DNA of 64,000 nucleotides from Tenacibaculum dicentrarchi. GTDB lineage: Bacteria > Bacteroidota > Bacteroidia > Flavobacteriales > Flavobacteriaceae. Shown one piece after another: positions 54,440 to 63,916 of this stretch. The position numbers and the translations under genes were made by a program. The DNA lies in assembly GCF_964036635.1 (NCBI RefSeq), contig NZ_OZ038524.1, positions 1,784,001-1,848,000 of the forward strand. The letters are read 5' to 3'. Numbering within the stretch: position 1 is the first letter of the stretch; each line of letters begins with the position of its first letter. Under the pieces are notes generated by a model. It ran no database searches and was not told the origin of the DNA. It saw only the letters and a program-made list of their open reading frames with translations.

Positions 54440-57313
54440 ATGGCAAAAAGAAAAATACCAAACTTGAAGAAACAACCTAGAAAAAATTCATTTATAAAAC
54501 TCGCTTCTTTTTTTTTAATAAAACATAATCTAACTATTTTAGGTGCATTTTTAGTCCTTTTTTCAATATTCTTAACCGTTGCTTTTATCTCCTTTTTCTT
54601 TTCATGGCAAGAAGATCAAAGTACGTTATCTGAATTTTCAAACAGAACTATTGTTACTCAAAACTTACTAGGTAAAATTGGTGCAAAACTAAGTAATTTC
54701 TTTGTTTATAAAGGCTTTGGATTAGGAAGTTTTGTAATACCTATAACCCTTTTTTTAACGGGAGCTAGAATTTTATTACAAACAAATTTAAAAAAAATAA
54801 TAACTTCTTGGAATTGGGGGTTATTATCTATGATATGGATTGCAGTTACCTTAGGGTTTTCTTCTGCTCAAAATGCTGTTTTACCTGGAGTTATCGGTTT
54901 TGAATTAAATGCTTATTTTCAAACTTTTTTAGGCAAAGCAGGAGTTGTTATTTTATTGATTTTTTTCTTAGTAGCATATCTAATTATCAGGTTTAAAATT
55001 ACTCCTGAAAAAATTAATGAAAGAATAAAAATAGCCAAAGAAAATCAACTTAAAGAAGAAAAAATAAAAGAACAACAACTTAAGGAAGCGGAAATAAATG
55101 CCGAAAAAGAACGTATTTTAAATACACAGAAAAACACTGATTCTTCTGATAAAAAAATCAGTACAAAATATAAAAATCACATAGTTGAAAACCTACAAGA
55201 AACTTCTAATCCTATTTTTGAACAACCTATTGAAAATACTCAACATAATATAACATACTCTAACGAAACTCTATATCAAGAAGAAGACCATATTTCTTTA
55301 GATACTCTTCCAGTTAATGAAAGTCTTTTAAACGAACAATTAGCCGATAGAGCAGCTATAAATGAAGCTTTAATAAACGAACATTTAATAGATAGGTCAT
55401 CTATAAATAAAACACTTACAAATAAACCTTTAATAGATGAAACTCCTATTGTTGACAAGGAAACAGAGTTCATAAAAGAACCTGAAAAAACAAAACCTAT
55501 TGCTAAAGAATTTTTAATAGAAGAATCGCCAATACAGGAAAATATTACTACAAAAAAACCTATTATTGAACCTAAAATAGCTCCTATCATTAAAGAACCT
55601 TTAATCGAAGAAGCTCCAATAAAAGAAAAAACAGTTACAATAGAACCAGTTATTGAAAAACCCGTAATTAAAGAATTTATACTTGAAAAAACTTCCGAAG
55701 AAAAAATTAAAGAACCTATAGATGAAGAAATTGAAGTTTCGGTTGAAAAACCTTCTGAAGAAAAAAGTGTTACTGAAAATTTATCAGACGCTTTATTAAA
55801 AGATTTTGGCGAATTTGATCCTACATTAGATTTAGGACATTTCAAATTCCCTACTCTCGATTTACTTAAACAATACAATGAGGTTATCTCTATCGATGCC
55901 GATGAACTTGAAGCAAATAAAAACAGAATTGTAACCACACTTCAAAACTATAAAATTGGTATTTCTGACATTAAAGCAACCGTTGGACCTACGATTACCT
56001 TATACGAAATTGTACCAAATGCAGGAGTTAGAATTTCAAAAATTAAAAATTTAGAAGATGATATCGCTTTGTCACTCTCTGCTTTAGGTATTCGTATCAT
56101 TGCACCAATTCCTGGAAAAGGGACTATTGGTATTGAAGTTCCAAATCAAAAATCGACCATTGTTTCAATGTATTCTACTATTGCTTCTCAGAAGTTTCAA
56201 GATAGCGAAATGGAACTTCCTATTGCCATAGGAAAAACGATTTCAAACGAAACTTTAGTTGTTGATTTAGCTAAAATGCCTCACTTATTAATGGCAGGGG
56301 CAACTGGACAAGGAAAATCGGTTGGGTTAAATGCTGTTTTAACATCCCTTTTATACAAAAAACACCCTGCAGAAGTAAAGTTTGTTTTGGTTGACCCGAA
56401 GAAAGTAGAACTAACCCTATTTAATAAAATTGAGCGTCATTATTTAGCCAAGCTACCTGATTCCGAAGAAGCTATTATTACCGATACCACCAAAGTTGTA
56501 CATACTCTAAATTCACTTTGTATGGAAATGGATGCCCGTTACGACTTACTTAAAAATGCTATGGTTCGTAATATTAAAGAATATAATGCAAAGTTTAAAG
56601 CTCGAAAACTAAACCCTGAAAATGGGCATAAATTTTTACCATATATCGTATTGGTAATTGATGAATTTGCCGATTTAATTATGACAGCAGGTAAAGAAGT
56701 GGAAACACCAATTGCACGTTTAGCACAATTAGCTCGTGCCATCGGTATTCATTTAATTGTAGCAACCCAACGACCATCTGTAAATGTTATTACAGGTATT
56801 ATTAAAGCAAATTTCCCAGCTCGAATTGCTTTTAGAGTAACTTCAAAAATTGATTCAAGAACAATTTTAGATGCCCCAGGAGCTGACCAATTAATTGGTC
56901 GTGGAGACATGCTTTATTCAGGAGGAAATGAATTGATTCGTGTTCAATGTGCTTTTGTTGATACACCAGAGGTTGAAAAAATAACCGATTTTATAGGCTC
57001 ACAACGTGCATATCCGAGTGCTTATTTATTACCAGAATACGTTGGTGAAGAAAGTGGCACAAATGTTGATGTTGATATTGCTGACAGAGATAAATTGTTT
57101 AAAAACGCTGCCGAAGTAATTATTACTGCACAACAAGGTTCAGCATCGTTATTGCAACGTAAATTAAAATTAGGATACAATAGAGCTGGTAGAATTATTG
57201 ATCAATTAGAAGCAGCTGGTATTGTAGGTCCTTTTGAAGGAAGTAAGGCAAGAATGGTTTTAGTTCCTGATTTTATAGCACTTGAACAATTATTAGAAAA
57301 TGAAAAAAAATAA
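54440..57313 (+). CDS. ftsK: DNA translocase FtsK
   Basis: The 957-residue protein has four membrane helices in the first 190 residues, then a long acidic Pro/Glu/Ile-rich linker (about 195-440, with irregular repeats such as FLIEESPI and PLIEEAPI). The RecA-like motor has Walker A MAGATGQGKSVGLN (about 614-627) and Walker B YIVLVIDEFADLIMTAG (about 735). A C-terminal gamma winged helix (LLQRKLKLGYNRAGRIIDQL, about 913) recognises oriented polar sequences. It acts at the septum in chromosome dimer resolution. The linker repeats are prone to length variation. Confidence 0.96.
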   Translation: MAKRKIPNLKKQPRKNSFIKLASFFLIKHNLTILGAFLVLFSIFLTVAFISFFFSWQEDQSTLSEFSNRTIVTQNLLGKIGAKLSNFFVYKGFGLGSFVIPITLFLTGARILLQTNLKKIITSWNWGLLSMIWIAVTLGFSSAQNAVLPGVIGFELNAYFQTFLGKAGVVILLIFFLVAYLIIRFKITPEKINERIKIAKENQLKEEKIKEQQLKEAEINAEKERILNTQKNTDSSDKKISTKYKNHIVENLQETSNPIFEQPIENTQHNITYSNETLYQEEDHISLDTLPVNESLLNEQLADRAAINEALINEHLIDRSSINKTLTNKPLIDETPIVDKETEFIKEPEKTKPIAKEFLIEESPIQENITTKKPIIEPKIAPIIKEPLIEEAPIKEKTVTIEPVIEKPVIKEFILEKTSEEKIKEPIDEEIEVSVEKPSEEKSVTENLSDALLKDFGEFDPTLDLGHFKFPTLDLLKQYNEVISIDADELEANKNRIVTTLQNYKIGISDIKATVGPTITLYEIVPNAGVRISKIKNLEDDIALSLSALGIRIIAPIPGKGTIGIEVPNQKSTIVSMYSTIASQKFQDSEMELPIAIGKTISNETLVVDLAKMPHLLMAGATGQGKSVGLNAVLTSLLYKKHPAEVKFVLVDPKKVELTLFNKIERHYLAKLPDSEEAIITDTTKVVHTLNSLCMEMDARYDLLKNAMVRNIKEYNAKFKARKLNPENGHKFLPYIVLVIDEFADLIMTAGKEVETPIARLAQLARAIGIHLIVATQRPSVNVITGIIKANFPARIAFRVTSKIDSRTILDAPGADQLIGRGDMLYSGGNELIRVQCAFVDTPEVEKITDFIGSQRAYPSAYLLPEYVGEESGTNVDVDIADRDKLFKNAAEVIITAQQGSASLLQRKLKLGYNRAGRIIDQLEAAGIVGPFEGSKARMVLVPDFIALEQLLENEKK

Positions 57314-57350
57314 GTGTAACGATTCTGGAAAACAGAAGAAAAAACAAAAC

Positions 57351-58004
57351 ATGAGAAAAATATTATTATTATCTATCGGATTATGTATTAGTTTACATAC
57401 CATAGGTCAAAATACTGCTAACCAAGCAAAAACCTTATTAAACGATGTTTCTACAAAAATGGGGGCTTACCATAATATGGTTATCGGTTTTAATTCCTCT
57501 TTAATAAATAAAGAAGCTGGTATTACGAATGACCCTCCTATACGAGGAGAAATTACACTTTCTGGTGAAAAATACAACTTAAATTATTTAGGGAATACCT
57601 TTATTTTTGATAATAAAAAACTTGTTGTTATTAATCAAGATGAAAAAGAAATAACTATTTCTAATAATGACTTAGATGAAGAAGATGGTTTTATTTATCC
57701 TTCTAAATTATTAACTTTTTACAAAGAAGGTTATACTTTTTCAATGGGTAAATTAAAAAATAATAACGGACGTAAAGTGCAATACGTAAATTTAACACCT
57801 ATTGATAGTAATTCTGATATAGTAAAGGTTCAATTAGGAATTGATGCCAAAACAAAACATATTTACAAGTTAGTTCAAATAGGTTCAAACGGAGCTGAAA
57901 CAACCTTTACAATTACCAAATTTAAAAGTGACCAGCCAATTTCAAAAAATTTATTTATTTTTAATAAAGATAAATACTTAAAGCAAGGATACTTCATAGA
58001 CTAA
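57351..58004 (+). CDS. LolA-like outer-membrane lipoprotein carrier
   Basis: The ATG at 57351 gives 217 residues with a good signal peptide (MRKILLLSIGLCISLHTIG). The ATG at 57300 overlaps ftsK and adds a basic, non-signal stretch, so it is rejected. The protein shows the LolA/LolB-like half-barrel pattern (GEITLSGEKYNLNYLGNTFI, then YTFSMGKLK). It may carry lipoproteins across the periplasm. It lies at the 3' end of the tpx-dgkA-ftsK run and before an LptF/G gene, all envelope functions. Confidence 0.85.
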   Translation: MRKILLLSIGLCISLHTIGQNTANQAKTLLNDVSTKMGAYHNMVIGFNSSLINKEAGITNDPPIRGEITLSGEKYNLNYLGNTFIFDNKKLVVINQDEKEITISNNDLDEEDGFIYPSKLLTFYKEGYTFSMGKLKNNNGRKVQYVNLTPIDSNSDIVKVQLGIDAKTKHIYKLVQIGSNGAETTFTITKFKSDQPISKNLFIFNKDKYLKQGYFID

Positions 58005-58016
58005 TCCTATAAAATA

Positions 58017-58063
58017 AAGTTTTGTTAATGCCTTTAAAAATCATTAACAAAACTTATTGTTTT
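58017..58063 (+). terminator. Terminator after the ftsK-lolA run
   Basis: AAGTTTTGTTAATG (58017-58030) pairs perfectly with CATTAACAAAACTT (58042-58055), followed by ATTGTTTT. It covers the ATG at 58028, which therefore is not the start of the next gene. Confidence 0.85.
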
Positions 58064-58077
58064 ATATACCTAACTAC

Positions 58078-58085
58078 TATCTTTG
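58078..58085 (+). promoter_or_regulatory. Putative promoter, -7 box TATCTTTG, for the LptF/G gene
   Basis: TATCTTTG lies 18 bases after a TTG (58057-58059), near the Bacteroidetes spacing. The transcript would start close to the GTG at 58091, giving a leaderless or nearly leaderless mRNA. Confidence 0.5.
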
Positions 58086-58090
58086 CTTTT

Positions 58091-59539
58091 GTGAAAACAT
58101 TAGACAAATACATTTTAAAAAGCTTCTTAAAGCCTTTCTTCGCTACATTTTTAATCATACTTTTTGTATTGGTAATGCAAGTTTTATGGCTTGCTTTTGA
58201 TAGCTTTGCAGGTAAAGGAATTAGTATTGGGATTATTTTAAAATTTCTTTGGTATACAACACTACTTGTTACCCCACAGGCATTACCTATTGGAGTATTA
58301 CTTTCTTCTATAATGACTCTTGGTAGTTTATCCGAAAATTACGAATTTGCTGCTGCAAAATCTGCAGGTATTTCTTTACCTCGAATGGTACGTCCTTTAG
58401 TATTTTTAACCTTGTTTTTAAGCAGTTTAAACTTTATTTTTTTAAATAATGTATATCCGTATGCCATGTTAAAGCAATTAAATATGCGCGTTAACATTAA
58501 AAAAAAACAACCTGCTATTGCATTAGTTGCTGGTAGTTTTAATACTGAATTACCAAATTTCCAAATTAAATTCAAAAAAAAATACGGAGAAAAAGAGAAT
58601 CTTCTAGAAGAAGTAATGATCTATGATTTATCTGCTAAAAAAGGAAACAACAAAATTATAACAGCTAAAAAAGGAACAATAATTTCGGAAGAAGGAAGTA
58701 GGTATATGACCTTAATTTTAGAAAATGGCTATTATTTTGAACATCATATAAGAAATGGTTCGCCGCTTAAAGAGCGCCAAAAAATGCCTGCTTCATATGC
58801 TAATTTTGACCAATATACCATTAACATTGATATCTCATCTTTAAGTGGTGATAACCTAGAGGAAGAGCGCTATAAAACGCAATACAACATGCTTAGCCTG
58901 TCGCAACTAAAAGACACTATTCCTACTCTTAAAAACAATTATGATGCTTTTATTAATAGTAGGGCTAAAAATTTATTTTCAGGAATTAAAGTAGAAGATT
59001 TACATACCTACCCTGATTCATTAGTTAATAAAAAACTATCAAAAAATACCTTAGACAACTTTAATCTTATTGAAAAAGAAAACATATTAAATACTGCTAG
59101 TTCTAAAATTGATCGCAGTATAAACAACAATAATTCAAACAAAGAAACCTTAAAGAGAAAAAGAAAATACTTAAACTTGTATGATATTGAATTTTACAAT
59201 AGAGTTGCCTTTTCACTTTCTTGTTTGTTGTTATTTTTTATCGGTGCTCCGCTAGGCTCTATTATTCGAAAAGGAGGAATGGGCTTACCCATGATTTTAG
59301 CCATTGCCATATACGTCCTTTATTTTTTTACGAATACCTTTGGAAAAAATTTAGCTGAAGAAAGTTCAATCACAGCTATAACAGGTTCTTGGTTAAGTCT
59401 CTTTTTAATGCTACCTTTGGCTATAATATTAACAATTAGAGCCACTAAAGATAAAGGCTTATTTGATTTTAAAAGTTTTATTTCACCACTTAGTAACTTA
59501 TTTAAAAAACTATTCTCGAAAGAAGAGAAAACCACATAA
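58091..59539 (+). CDS. LptF/LptG-family lipopolysaccharide transport permease
   Basis: The GTG at 58091 gives MKTLDKYILKSFLKPFFATF, the standard N-terminus of LptF/G proteins, and 482 residues. Earlier in-frame codons (58022, 58028) fall inside the terminator. Four membrane helices lie near the start and three near the end (about 375-460), with a jellyroll periplasmic domain between and a long Asn/Lys-rich insert (about 270-355). With LptB and a partner permease it extracts lipopolysaccharide from the inner membrane. F and G cannot be told apart. The ribB-type gene starts after two bases. Confidence 0.9.
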   Translation: MKTLDKYILKSFLKPFFATFLIILFVLVMQVLWLAFDSFAGKGISIGIILKFLWYTTLLVTPQALPIGVLLSSIMTLGSLSENYEFAAAKSAGISLPRMVRPLVFLTLFLSSLNFIFLNNVYPYAMLKQLNMRVNIKKKQPAIALVAGSFNTELPNFQIKFKKKYGEKENLLEEVMIYDLSAKKGNNKIITAKKGTIISEEGSRYMTLILENGYYFEHHIRNGSPLKERQKMPASYANFDQYTINIDISSLSGDNLEEERYKTQYNMLSLSQLKDTIPTLKNNYDAFINSRAKNLFSGIKVEDLHTYPDSLVNKKLSKNTLDNFNLIEKENILNTASSKIDRSINNNNSNKETLKRKRKYLNLYDIEFYNRVAFSLSCLLLFFIGAPLGSIIRKGGMGLPMILAIAIYVLYFFTNTFGKNLAEESSITAITGSWLSLFLMLPLAIILTIRATKDKGLFDFKSFISPLSNLFKKLFSKEEKTT

Positions 59540-59541
59540 AA

Positions 59542-60687
59542 ATGACAACACAAACCTCCGCTACTAAAGTTCAATTAAATACTATTGAAGAAGCTATAAA
59601 CGACATCAAAGACGGAAAAGTTATCATTGTAGTAGATGATGAAGACCGTGAAAATGAAGGTGATTTTTTAGCTGCTGCCGATAAAGTAACTCCTGAAATG
59701 ATTAATTTTATGGCAACTCATGGAAGAGGCTTAATTTGTACGCCACTTACCGAAGACCGTTGCAAAGAATTAGAGTTAAACATGATGGTTAACAACAATA
59801 CCGACCCTATGGAAACAGGCTTTACTGTTTCGGTAGATTTACGAGGTAAAGGAGTTACCACTGGTATTTCTGCTTCCGATAGAGCTATTACTATAAAAGC
59901 TTTAATTGATGCTGATACAAAACCTGCCGACCTTGCACGTCCTGGGCATATTTTTCCTTTAAGAGCAAAAAATGGTGGTGTATTAAGAAGAACTGGACAT
60001 ACCGAAGCAGCTATTGATTTTGCGCGTTTAGCAGGCTTACAACCCGCAGGAGTTATTGTTGAAATAATGAATGACGATGGTACAATGGCACGTTTACCTC
60101 AACTCTTAAAAGTAGCTAAAAAGTTTGATTTAAAAATTGTTTCTATTGAAGATTTAGTTGCCTACCGAATGGAGCACGATTCTTTAATTGAAAAGAAAGA
60201 AGATTTTAATATTCAAACCCGTTTTGGTGAATTTCGCTTAAGGGCTTATCAACAAACAACCAATAATCAACTTCATATTGCCTTAACAAAAGGTACTTGG
60301 ACTAAAAAAGACCCTGTTTTAACAAGAATAAATTCGACATTAATTAATAATGATATTCTTGGAACATTAACTAGTAATGCTGATAAAAAACTAGATAAAA
60401 TGTTTAAAGTAATGAATGATGAAGGTAAAGGAGCTATTCTTTTTATCAATCAACAAAACCAGGCATTAAATTTATTAAACCGTTTACGTGGTTTAAAAGA
60501 AAACCAAGCTAATGGAGAAATGAAAGCCCCAAAGGTTAGCATGGATAACAAGGATTTTGGTATTGGAGCACAAATATTACACGACTTACATATTAGTAAA
60601 TTACGTTTAGTTTCTAACAGCCAACAAACCAAACGTGTTGGTATGATTGGTTACGGTTTAGAAATTGTAGATTATGTAAATTATTAA
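59542..60687 (+). CDS. ribB: 3,4-Dihydroxy-2-butanone 4-phosphate synthase with degenerate GTP cyclohydrolase II domain
   Basis: The 381-residue RibBA-type protein has an intact RibB half (about 10-205), with VDDEDRENEGDFLAAADKVT, THGRGLICTPL and HTEAAIDFARLAG. This half converts ribulose 5-phosphate to the four-carbon riboflavin precursor. The RibA-like half (about 208-381) has no cysteine at all; the zinc-binding Cys cluster expected near residue 260 is replaced by RINSTLINNDILGTLTSNAD. GTP cyclohydrolase II activity is therefore unlikely, although the fold (GIGAQILHDLHISKLRLVSN, then GYGLEIVDYV) persists. A separate RibA should exist elsewhere in the genome. Confidence 0.93.
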   Translation: MTTQTSATKVQLNTIEEAINDIKDGKVIIVVDDEDRENEGDFLAAADKVTPEMINFMATHGRGLICTPLTEDRCKELELNMMVNNNTDPMETGFTVSVDLRGKGVTTGISASDRAITIKALIDADTKPADLARPGHIFPLRAKNGGVLRRTGHTEAAIDFARLAGLQPAGVIVEIMNDDGTMARLPQLLKVAKKFDLKIVSIEDLVAYRMEHDSLIEKKEDFNIQTRFGEFRLRAYQQTTNNQLHIALTKGTWTKKDPVLTRINSTLINNDILGTLTSNADKKLDKMFKVMNDEGKGAILFINQQNQALNLLNRLRGLKENQANGEMKAPKVSMDNKDFGIGAQILHDLHISKLRLVSNSQQTKRVGMIGYGLEIVDYVNY

Positions 60688-60714
60688 TTACATATTTTTA
60701 ATATTATTTTACAC

Positions 60715-60747
60715 AAAAAAAGGAAGCTTTAAATAGCTTCCTTTTTT
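60715..60747 (+). terminator. Rho-independent terminator
   Basis: AAAAAAAGGAAGCT pairs with AGCTTCCTTTTTT after the riboflavin gene. Confidence 0.9.
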
Positions 60748-60817
60748 GTTTACTGATATTTTTTATTTTTGAACTTAATTAAAATAATTTACAAAAAAGT
60801 TAAAATAAAACTCAAAT

Positions 60818-60904
60818 CCCTAGCCCCGATTGAAGCTTTGTTTGAGCTCTTTTTTTGATTTTTCTTCAAAAAAAAGCGAGTGCGGAAAGCGGGAAATTGC
60901 TTCA
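60818..60904. repeat. Conserved Bacteroidetes intergenic element (AGCCCCGATTGAAG...AGCGGGAAAT)
   Basis: The stretch starts CCCTAGCCCCGATTGAAGC and ends AAAGCGGGAAATTGCTTC, with a T-rich/A-rich hairpin between (TTTTTTTGA...TCAAAAAAAA). I recall similar boxed elements between genes in many Flavobacteriia. The ends GAAGC and GCTTC are mutually complementary, so the whole may fold. Its function is unknown to me; it is not a coding sequence. Confidence 0.5.
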
Positions 60905-60912
60905 AAAAAAAA

Positions 60913-61854
60913 TTACAAAAACTTTAAATTTTCTTTAACCTGATTAAATTCTGTAACAATTTCTTCTAAAACTTCTTTCGCTGATTTAATTTGATGAATT
61001 AATCCTGCTACTTGACCAATTTCAAGTTCTCCTTCGTTTAAATCGCCTTCAAAAATTCCTTTTTTTGCTCTTGCTCTTCCTAATAATTCTTTTATTTGTT
61101 CAATAGTTGGGTTTTGCTGATACAACTCTTGTACATCATTATAAAACTTATTTTTAACCAAACGAACAGGCGCTAATTCTTTTAGTGTTAAATGTGTGTC
61201 GCCATCTTTAACATCAAGTATAGTTTGCTTAAAATTTGCATGCGCTGACGATTCTAAAGTTGCCGCAAAACGACTTCCTATTTGAACTCCATCAGCTCCT
61301 AAAATCATGGTTGCTAACATCGATTTTCCTGAACTTATTCCACCTGCCGAAATTACAGGAATATTAACTTTTTCTTTAACCATCGGAATTAAAGTAAGCG
61401 TTGTAGTTTCTTCTCGTCCGTTATGTCCGCCTGCTTCAAAACCTTCACAAACAATAGCGTCTACTCCTGCTAATTCTGATTTTAAGGCAAACTTTACAGA
61501 GCTTACTACGTGTACTACTGTAATTCCTTTTTCTTTTAAAAAGGTTGTCCAAATTTTTGGATTTCCTGCGGATGTAAAAACAATTTTAACACCTTCTTCG
61601 ATGATAATATCCATTATTTTTTCAACATCAGGATACAACATTGGCACATTTACACCGAAAGGTTTATCGGTTGCTTTTTTACATTTTTGAATATGCTCAC
61701 GCAAAACATCAGGATACATAGAACCTGCGCCGATTAACCCCAAACCGCCTGCATTAGAAACTGCGGATGCTAATTTCCAACCAGAAACCCAAACCATTCC
61801 GCCTTGAATAATCGGATATTTTATATTAAAAAGTTCTGTTATTTTATTTTTCAA
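60913..61854 (-). CDS. Nitronate monooxygenase / 2-nitropropane dioxygenase family flavoprotein
   Basis: The 313-residue TIM-barrel protein has YPIIQGGMVWVSGWKLASAV at the start, CEGFEAGGHNGREETTTL (about 136-153), and ISAGGISSGKSMLATMILGADGVQIGSRF (read as two neighbouring motifs, FMN phosphate binding). The family includes nitronate monooxygenases and FabK-type enoyl reductases; the His of EAGGHNG is the common catalytic residue. Which reaction it catalyses cannot be settled from sequence. It lies 16 bases downstream of mnmA in the same direction. Confidence 0.85.
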   Translation of the reverse strand: MKNKITELFNIKYPIIQGGMVWVSGWKLASAVSNAGGLGLIGAGSMYPDVLREHIQKCKKATDKPFGVNVPMLYPDVEKIMDIIIEEGVKIVFTSAGNPKIWTTFLKEKGITVVHVVSSVKFALKSELAGVDAIVCEGFEAGGHNGREETTTLTLIPMVKEKVNIPVISAGGISSGKSMLATMILGADGVQIGSRFAATLESSAHANFKQTILDVKDGDTHLTLKELAPVRLVKNKFYNDVQELYQQNPTIEQIKELLGRARAKKGIFEGDLNEGELEIGQVAGLIHQIKSAKEVLEEIVTEFNQVKENLKFL

Positions 61855-61870
61855 AATTATTTTTTAAGTT

Positions 61871-63058
61871 TTAAGAAATTACTCCCGAACCTAATAATTC
61901 TTCGTTAATATACCAAGCAACAAACTGCCCTTCTTGAATTGCCGATTGCGGATTTTCAAACTCAACATATAAACCGCTATCAACTTTATGTAAAGTTGCT
62001 TTTTCTAATTTCTGACGATAACGTATTCTTGCTTCTACTTCCATAGTTTCCCCAGATTTTAAAGCTAAATCTTCACGAACCGAATGTAATTCTTCATTAG
62101 AAACAAACAATACATTTCTATATAAACCTTGATGATTTTTACCTTCACCTGTATAAATTATGTTTTCATTTACATCGGTTTCAATAACATATAAAGCTTC
62201 TTTAGTTCCACCAACATTTAAACCTTTACGTTGTCCTTTAGTGAAATAATGCGCACCTTGATGCTTTCCTACAGTTTTTCCGCTTTCTTTTTTGTAAGAA
62301 AATTTTGTTGCGAAATATGCTAATTCAGCTTCTTTATTTTCAAACTTTGGAACAGTACGGTTATACTGCTCAAAACTTATTGGTACTTGAACAATAATTC
62401 CCTCTTTTGGCTGTAATTTTTGCTGTAAAAAATCAGGTAAACGAACTTTACCAATAAAACACAATCCTTGAGAATCTTTTTTATCGGCAGTAATTAAATC
62501 GGCTTTTTTAGCAATTTCTCTTACCTCTGGCTTTGTTAATTCGCCAATTGGAAACATCGCTTTTGCTAATTGTTTTTGAGATAATTGACATAAAAAATAC
62601 GATTGGTCTTTATTGGCATCTTTTCCTGCTAATAATTTATATACCGCTTCACCGTCAATTACTTCTTCTGCTTTTCGGCAATAATGCCCTGTTGCTACGT
62701 AATCGGCTCCTAAACTTAAAGCGATGTCCATAAAAACATCAAATTTAATTTCTCTGTTACATAATATATCAGGGTTTGGCGTGCGTCCTTTTTCGTATTC
62801 ATTAAACATATAATCAACAATACGTTCTTTGTATTGGTCGCTTAAATCGACAGTTTGAAAAGGAATTCCTAATTTTTCGGCAACTAACATTGCGTCATTA
62901 CTGTCTTCTAACCACGGGCAATCGTCTGAAATTGTAACCGAATCATCATGCCAATTTTTCATAAACAAGCCGATAACTTCATATCCTTGTTCTTTTAACA
63001 AATAAGCGGTTACACTACTATCTACACCTCCCGAAAGTCCTACTACTACTCTTTTCAT
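61871..63058 (-). CDS. mnmA: tRNA-specific 2-thiouridylase MnmA
   Basis: The 395-residue enzyme thiolates U34 of Lys, Glu and Gln tRNAs. The PP-loop is [16 protein letters not shown] (about 5-20). The two catalytic cysteines are in [15 protein letters not shown] (about residue 101) and [15 protein letters not shown] (about 202). The C-terminal beta domains are complete. It is slightly longer than E. coli MnmA (368) because of an insert near 225-265. It is likely co-transcribed with the flavoprotein gene. Confidence 0.96.
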   Translation of the reverse strand: MKRVVVGLSGGVDSSVTAYLLKEQGYEVIGLFMKNWHDDSVTISDDCPWLEDSNDAMLVAEKLGIPFQTVDLSDQYKERIVDYMFNEYEKGRTPNPDILCNREIKFDVFMDIALSLGADYVATGHYCRKAEEVIDGEAVYKLLAGKDANKDQSYFLCQLSQKQLAKAMFPIGELTKPEVREIAKKADLITADKKDSQGLCFIGKVRLPDFLQQKLQPKEGIIVQVPISFEQYNRTVPKFENKEAELAYFATKFSYKKESGKTVGKHQGAHYFTKGQRKGLNVGGTKEALYVIETDVNENIIYTGEGKNHQGLYRNVLFVSNEELHSVREDLALKSGETMEVEARIRYRQKLEKATLHKVDSGLYVEFENPQSAIQEGQFVAWYINEELLGSGVIS

Positions 63059-63159
63059 TTTTTACTTTTGTAAGCTACAAATTTACGAATAAGTTTCTGT
63101 TTTTATAATGGATATTTTTAATAGCAACATCAATTAAATTGATACCTAATTATGGGCTA

Positions 63160-63852
63160 TTATTTTTTAAAATCAGACACTTTCATTTTCTTTTTCTTAT
63201 TTACTTTTTCGCCATCCATATAAAATTCCCACTTCCCTACTCTTTTGCCATTTTTATACATTCCTTCTTCTTTAATACCACCTTTTAAATCGTAATAAGT
63301 AGCTTTTCCTTCTAATTTTCCGTTTACATAAAGAGTTTCTTCAATTAAAATAGCCGAATCGGTAAAGGTTTTAGACACACCGTTTTTCTTTCCTTTTAAA
63401 TAGTGTAATTCTTGTGTCAAATTTCCATTCGGATAATAATTCTTAAAAATTCCGTCTAGTCTTCCGTCTTTATAATTTTCTTGAGAAACAGGTTTTCCAT
63501 TTGAAAAATAATACACCCATTTTCCAACACGCTTTTTACCAATCATTTTACCTTGGCTTTTTAACTTGCCAAATTCGGTGTAAAATTTTACAGTAGCCGT
63601 ACCGTTTACATAGGTTTTTGTACTTATTGGTGATCCTGACGATGTAATTGAATAAAACTTAAAAACACCTACTTCTTTGCCATTTTCAAATTGCCCTGTA
63701 TACCTTACCTTCCCGTTGGAATATAGTTTTTTCCAAGCGCCAATTCTGTTTCCGTTCGCGTCTATTTTATTTAATTCCTGAGCTTCTATAGAAGTCATAA
63801 AAAAAATGGAGAATAAAACTGTTATTGAAAATATCCTTTTTATATTTAACAT
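63160..63852 (-). CDS. Secreted MORN-repeat (YwqK-type) protein
   Basis: The 230-residue protein has a signal peptide (about 1-24, ITVLFSIFFMTSIEAQ) and at least six repeats of the type G-x-W-K-x-Y-x-NGK (for example GAWKKLYSNGKVRYTGQFEN, GKWVYYFSNGKPVSQENYKD and GKWEFYMDGEKV). Databases label such proteins YwqK-type antitoxins, but export and lack of a toxin neighbour make that doubtful here. A surface or periplasmic role, possibly lipid binding as in MORN proteins, is a guess. Confidence 0.82.
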   Translation of the reverse strand: MLNIKRIFSITVLFSIFFMTSIEAQELNKIDANGNRIGAWKKLYSNGKVRYTGQFENGKEVGVFKFYSITSSGSPISTKTYVNGTATVKFYTEFGKLKSQGKMIGKKRVGKWVYYFSNGKPVSQENYKDGRLDGIFKNYYPNGNLTQELHYLKGKKNGVSKTFTDSAILIEETLYVNGKLEGKATYYDLKGGIKEEGMYKNGKRVGKWEFYMDGEKVNKKKKMKVSDFKK

Positions 63853-63916
63853 TGATACTTCTTTTTTTATTGATTAAATAATTTTTTGAATTCAAAAATA
63901 CACAAACCGTACCAAT

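Noticed and set aside
63160..63852. Antitoxin of a toxin-antitoxin pair
   Set aside because: The protein has a signal peptide and MORN repeats and no toxin-like neighbour; the common database label is not supported here.
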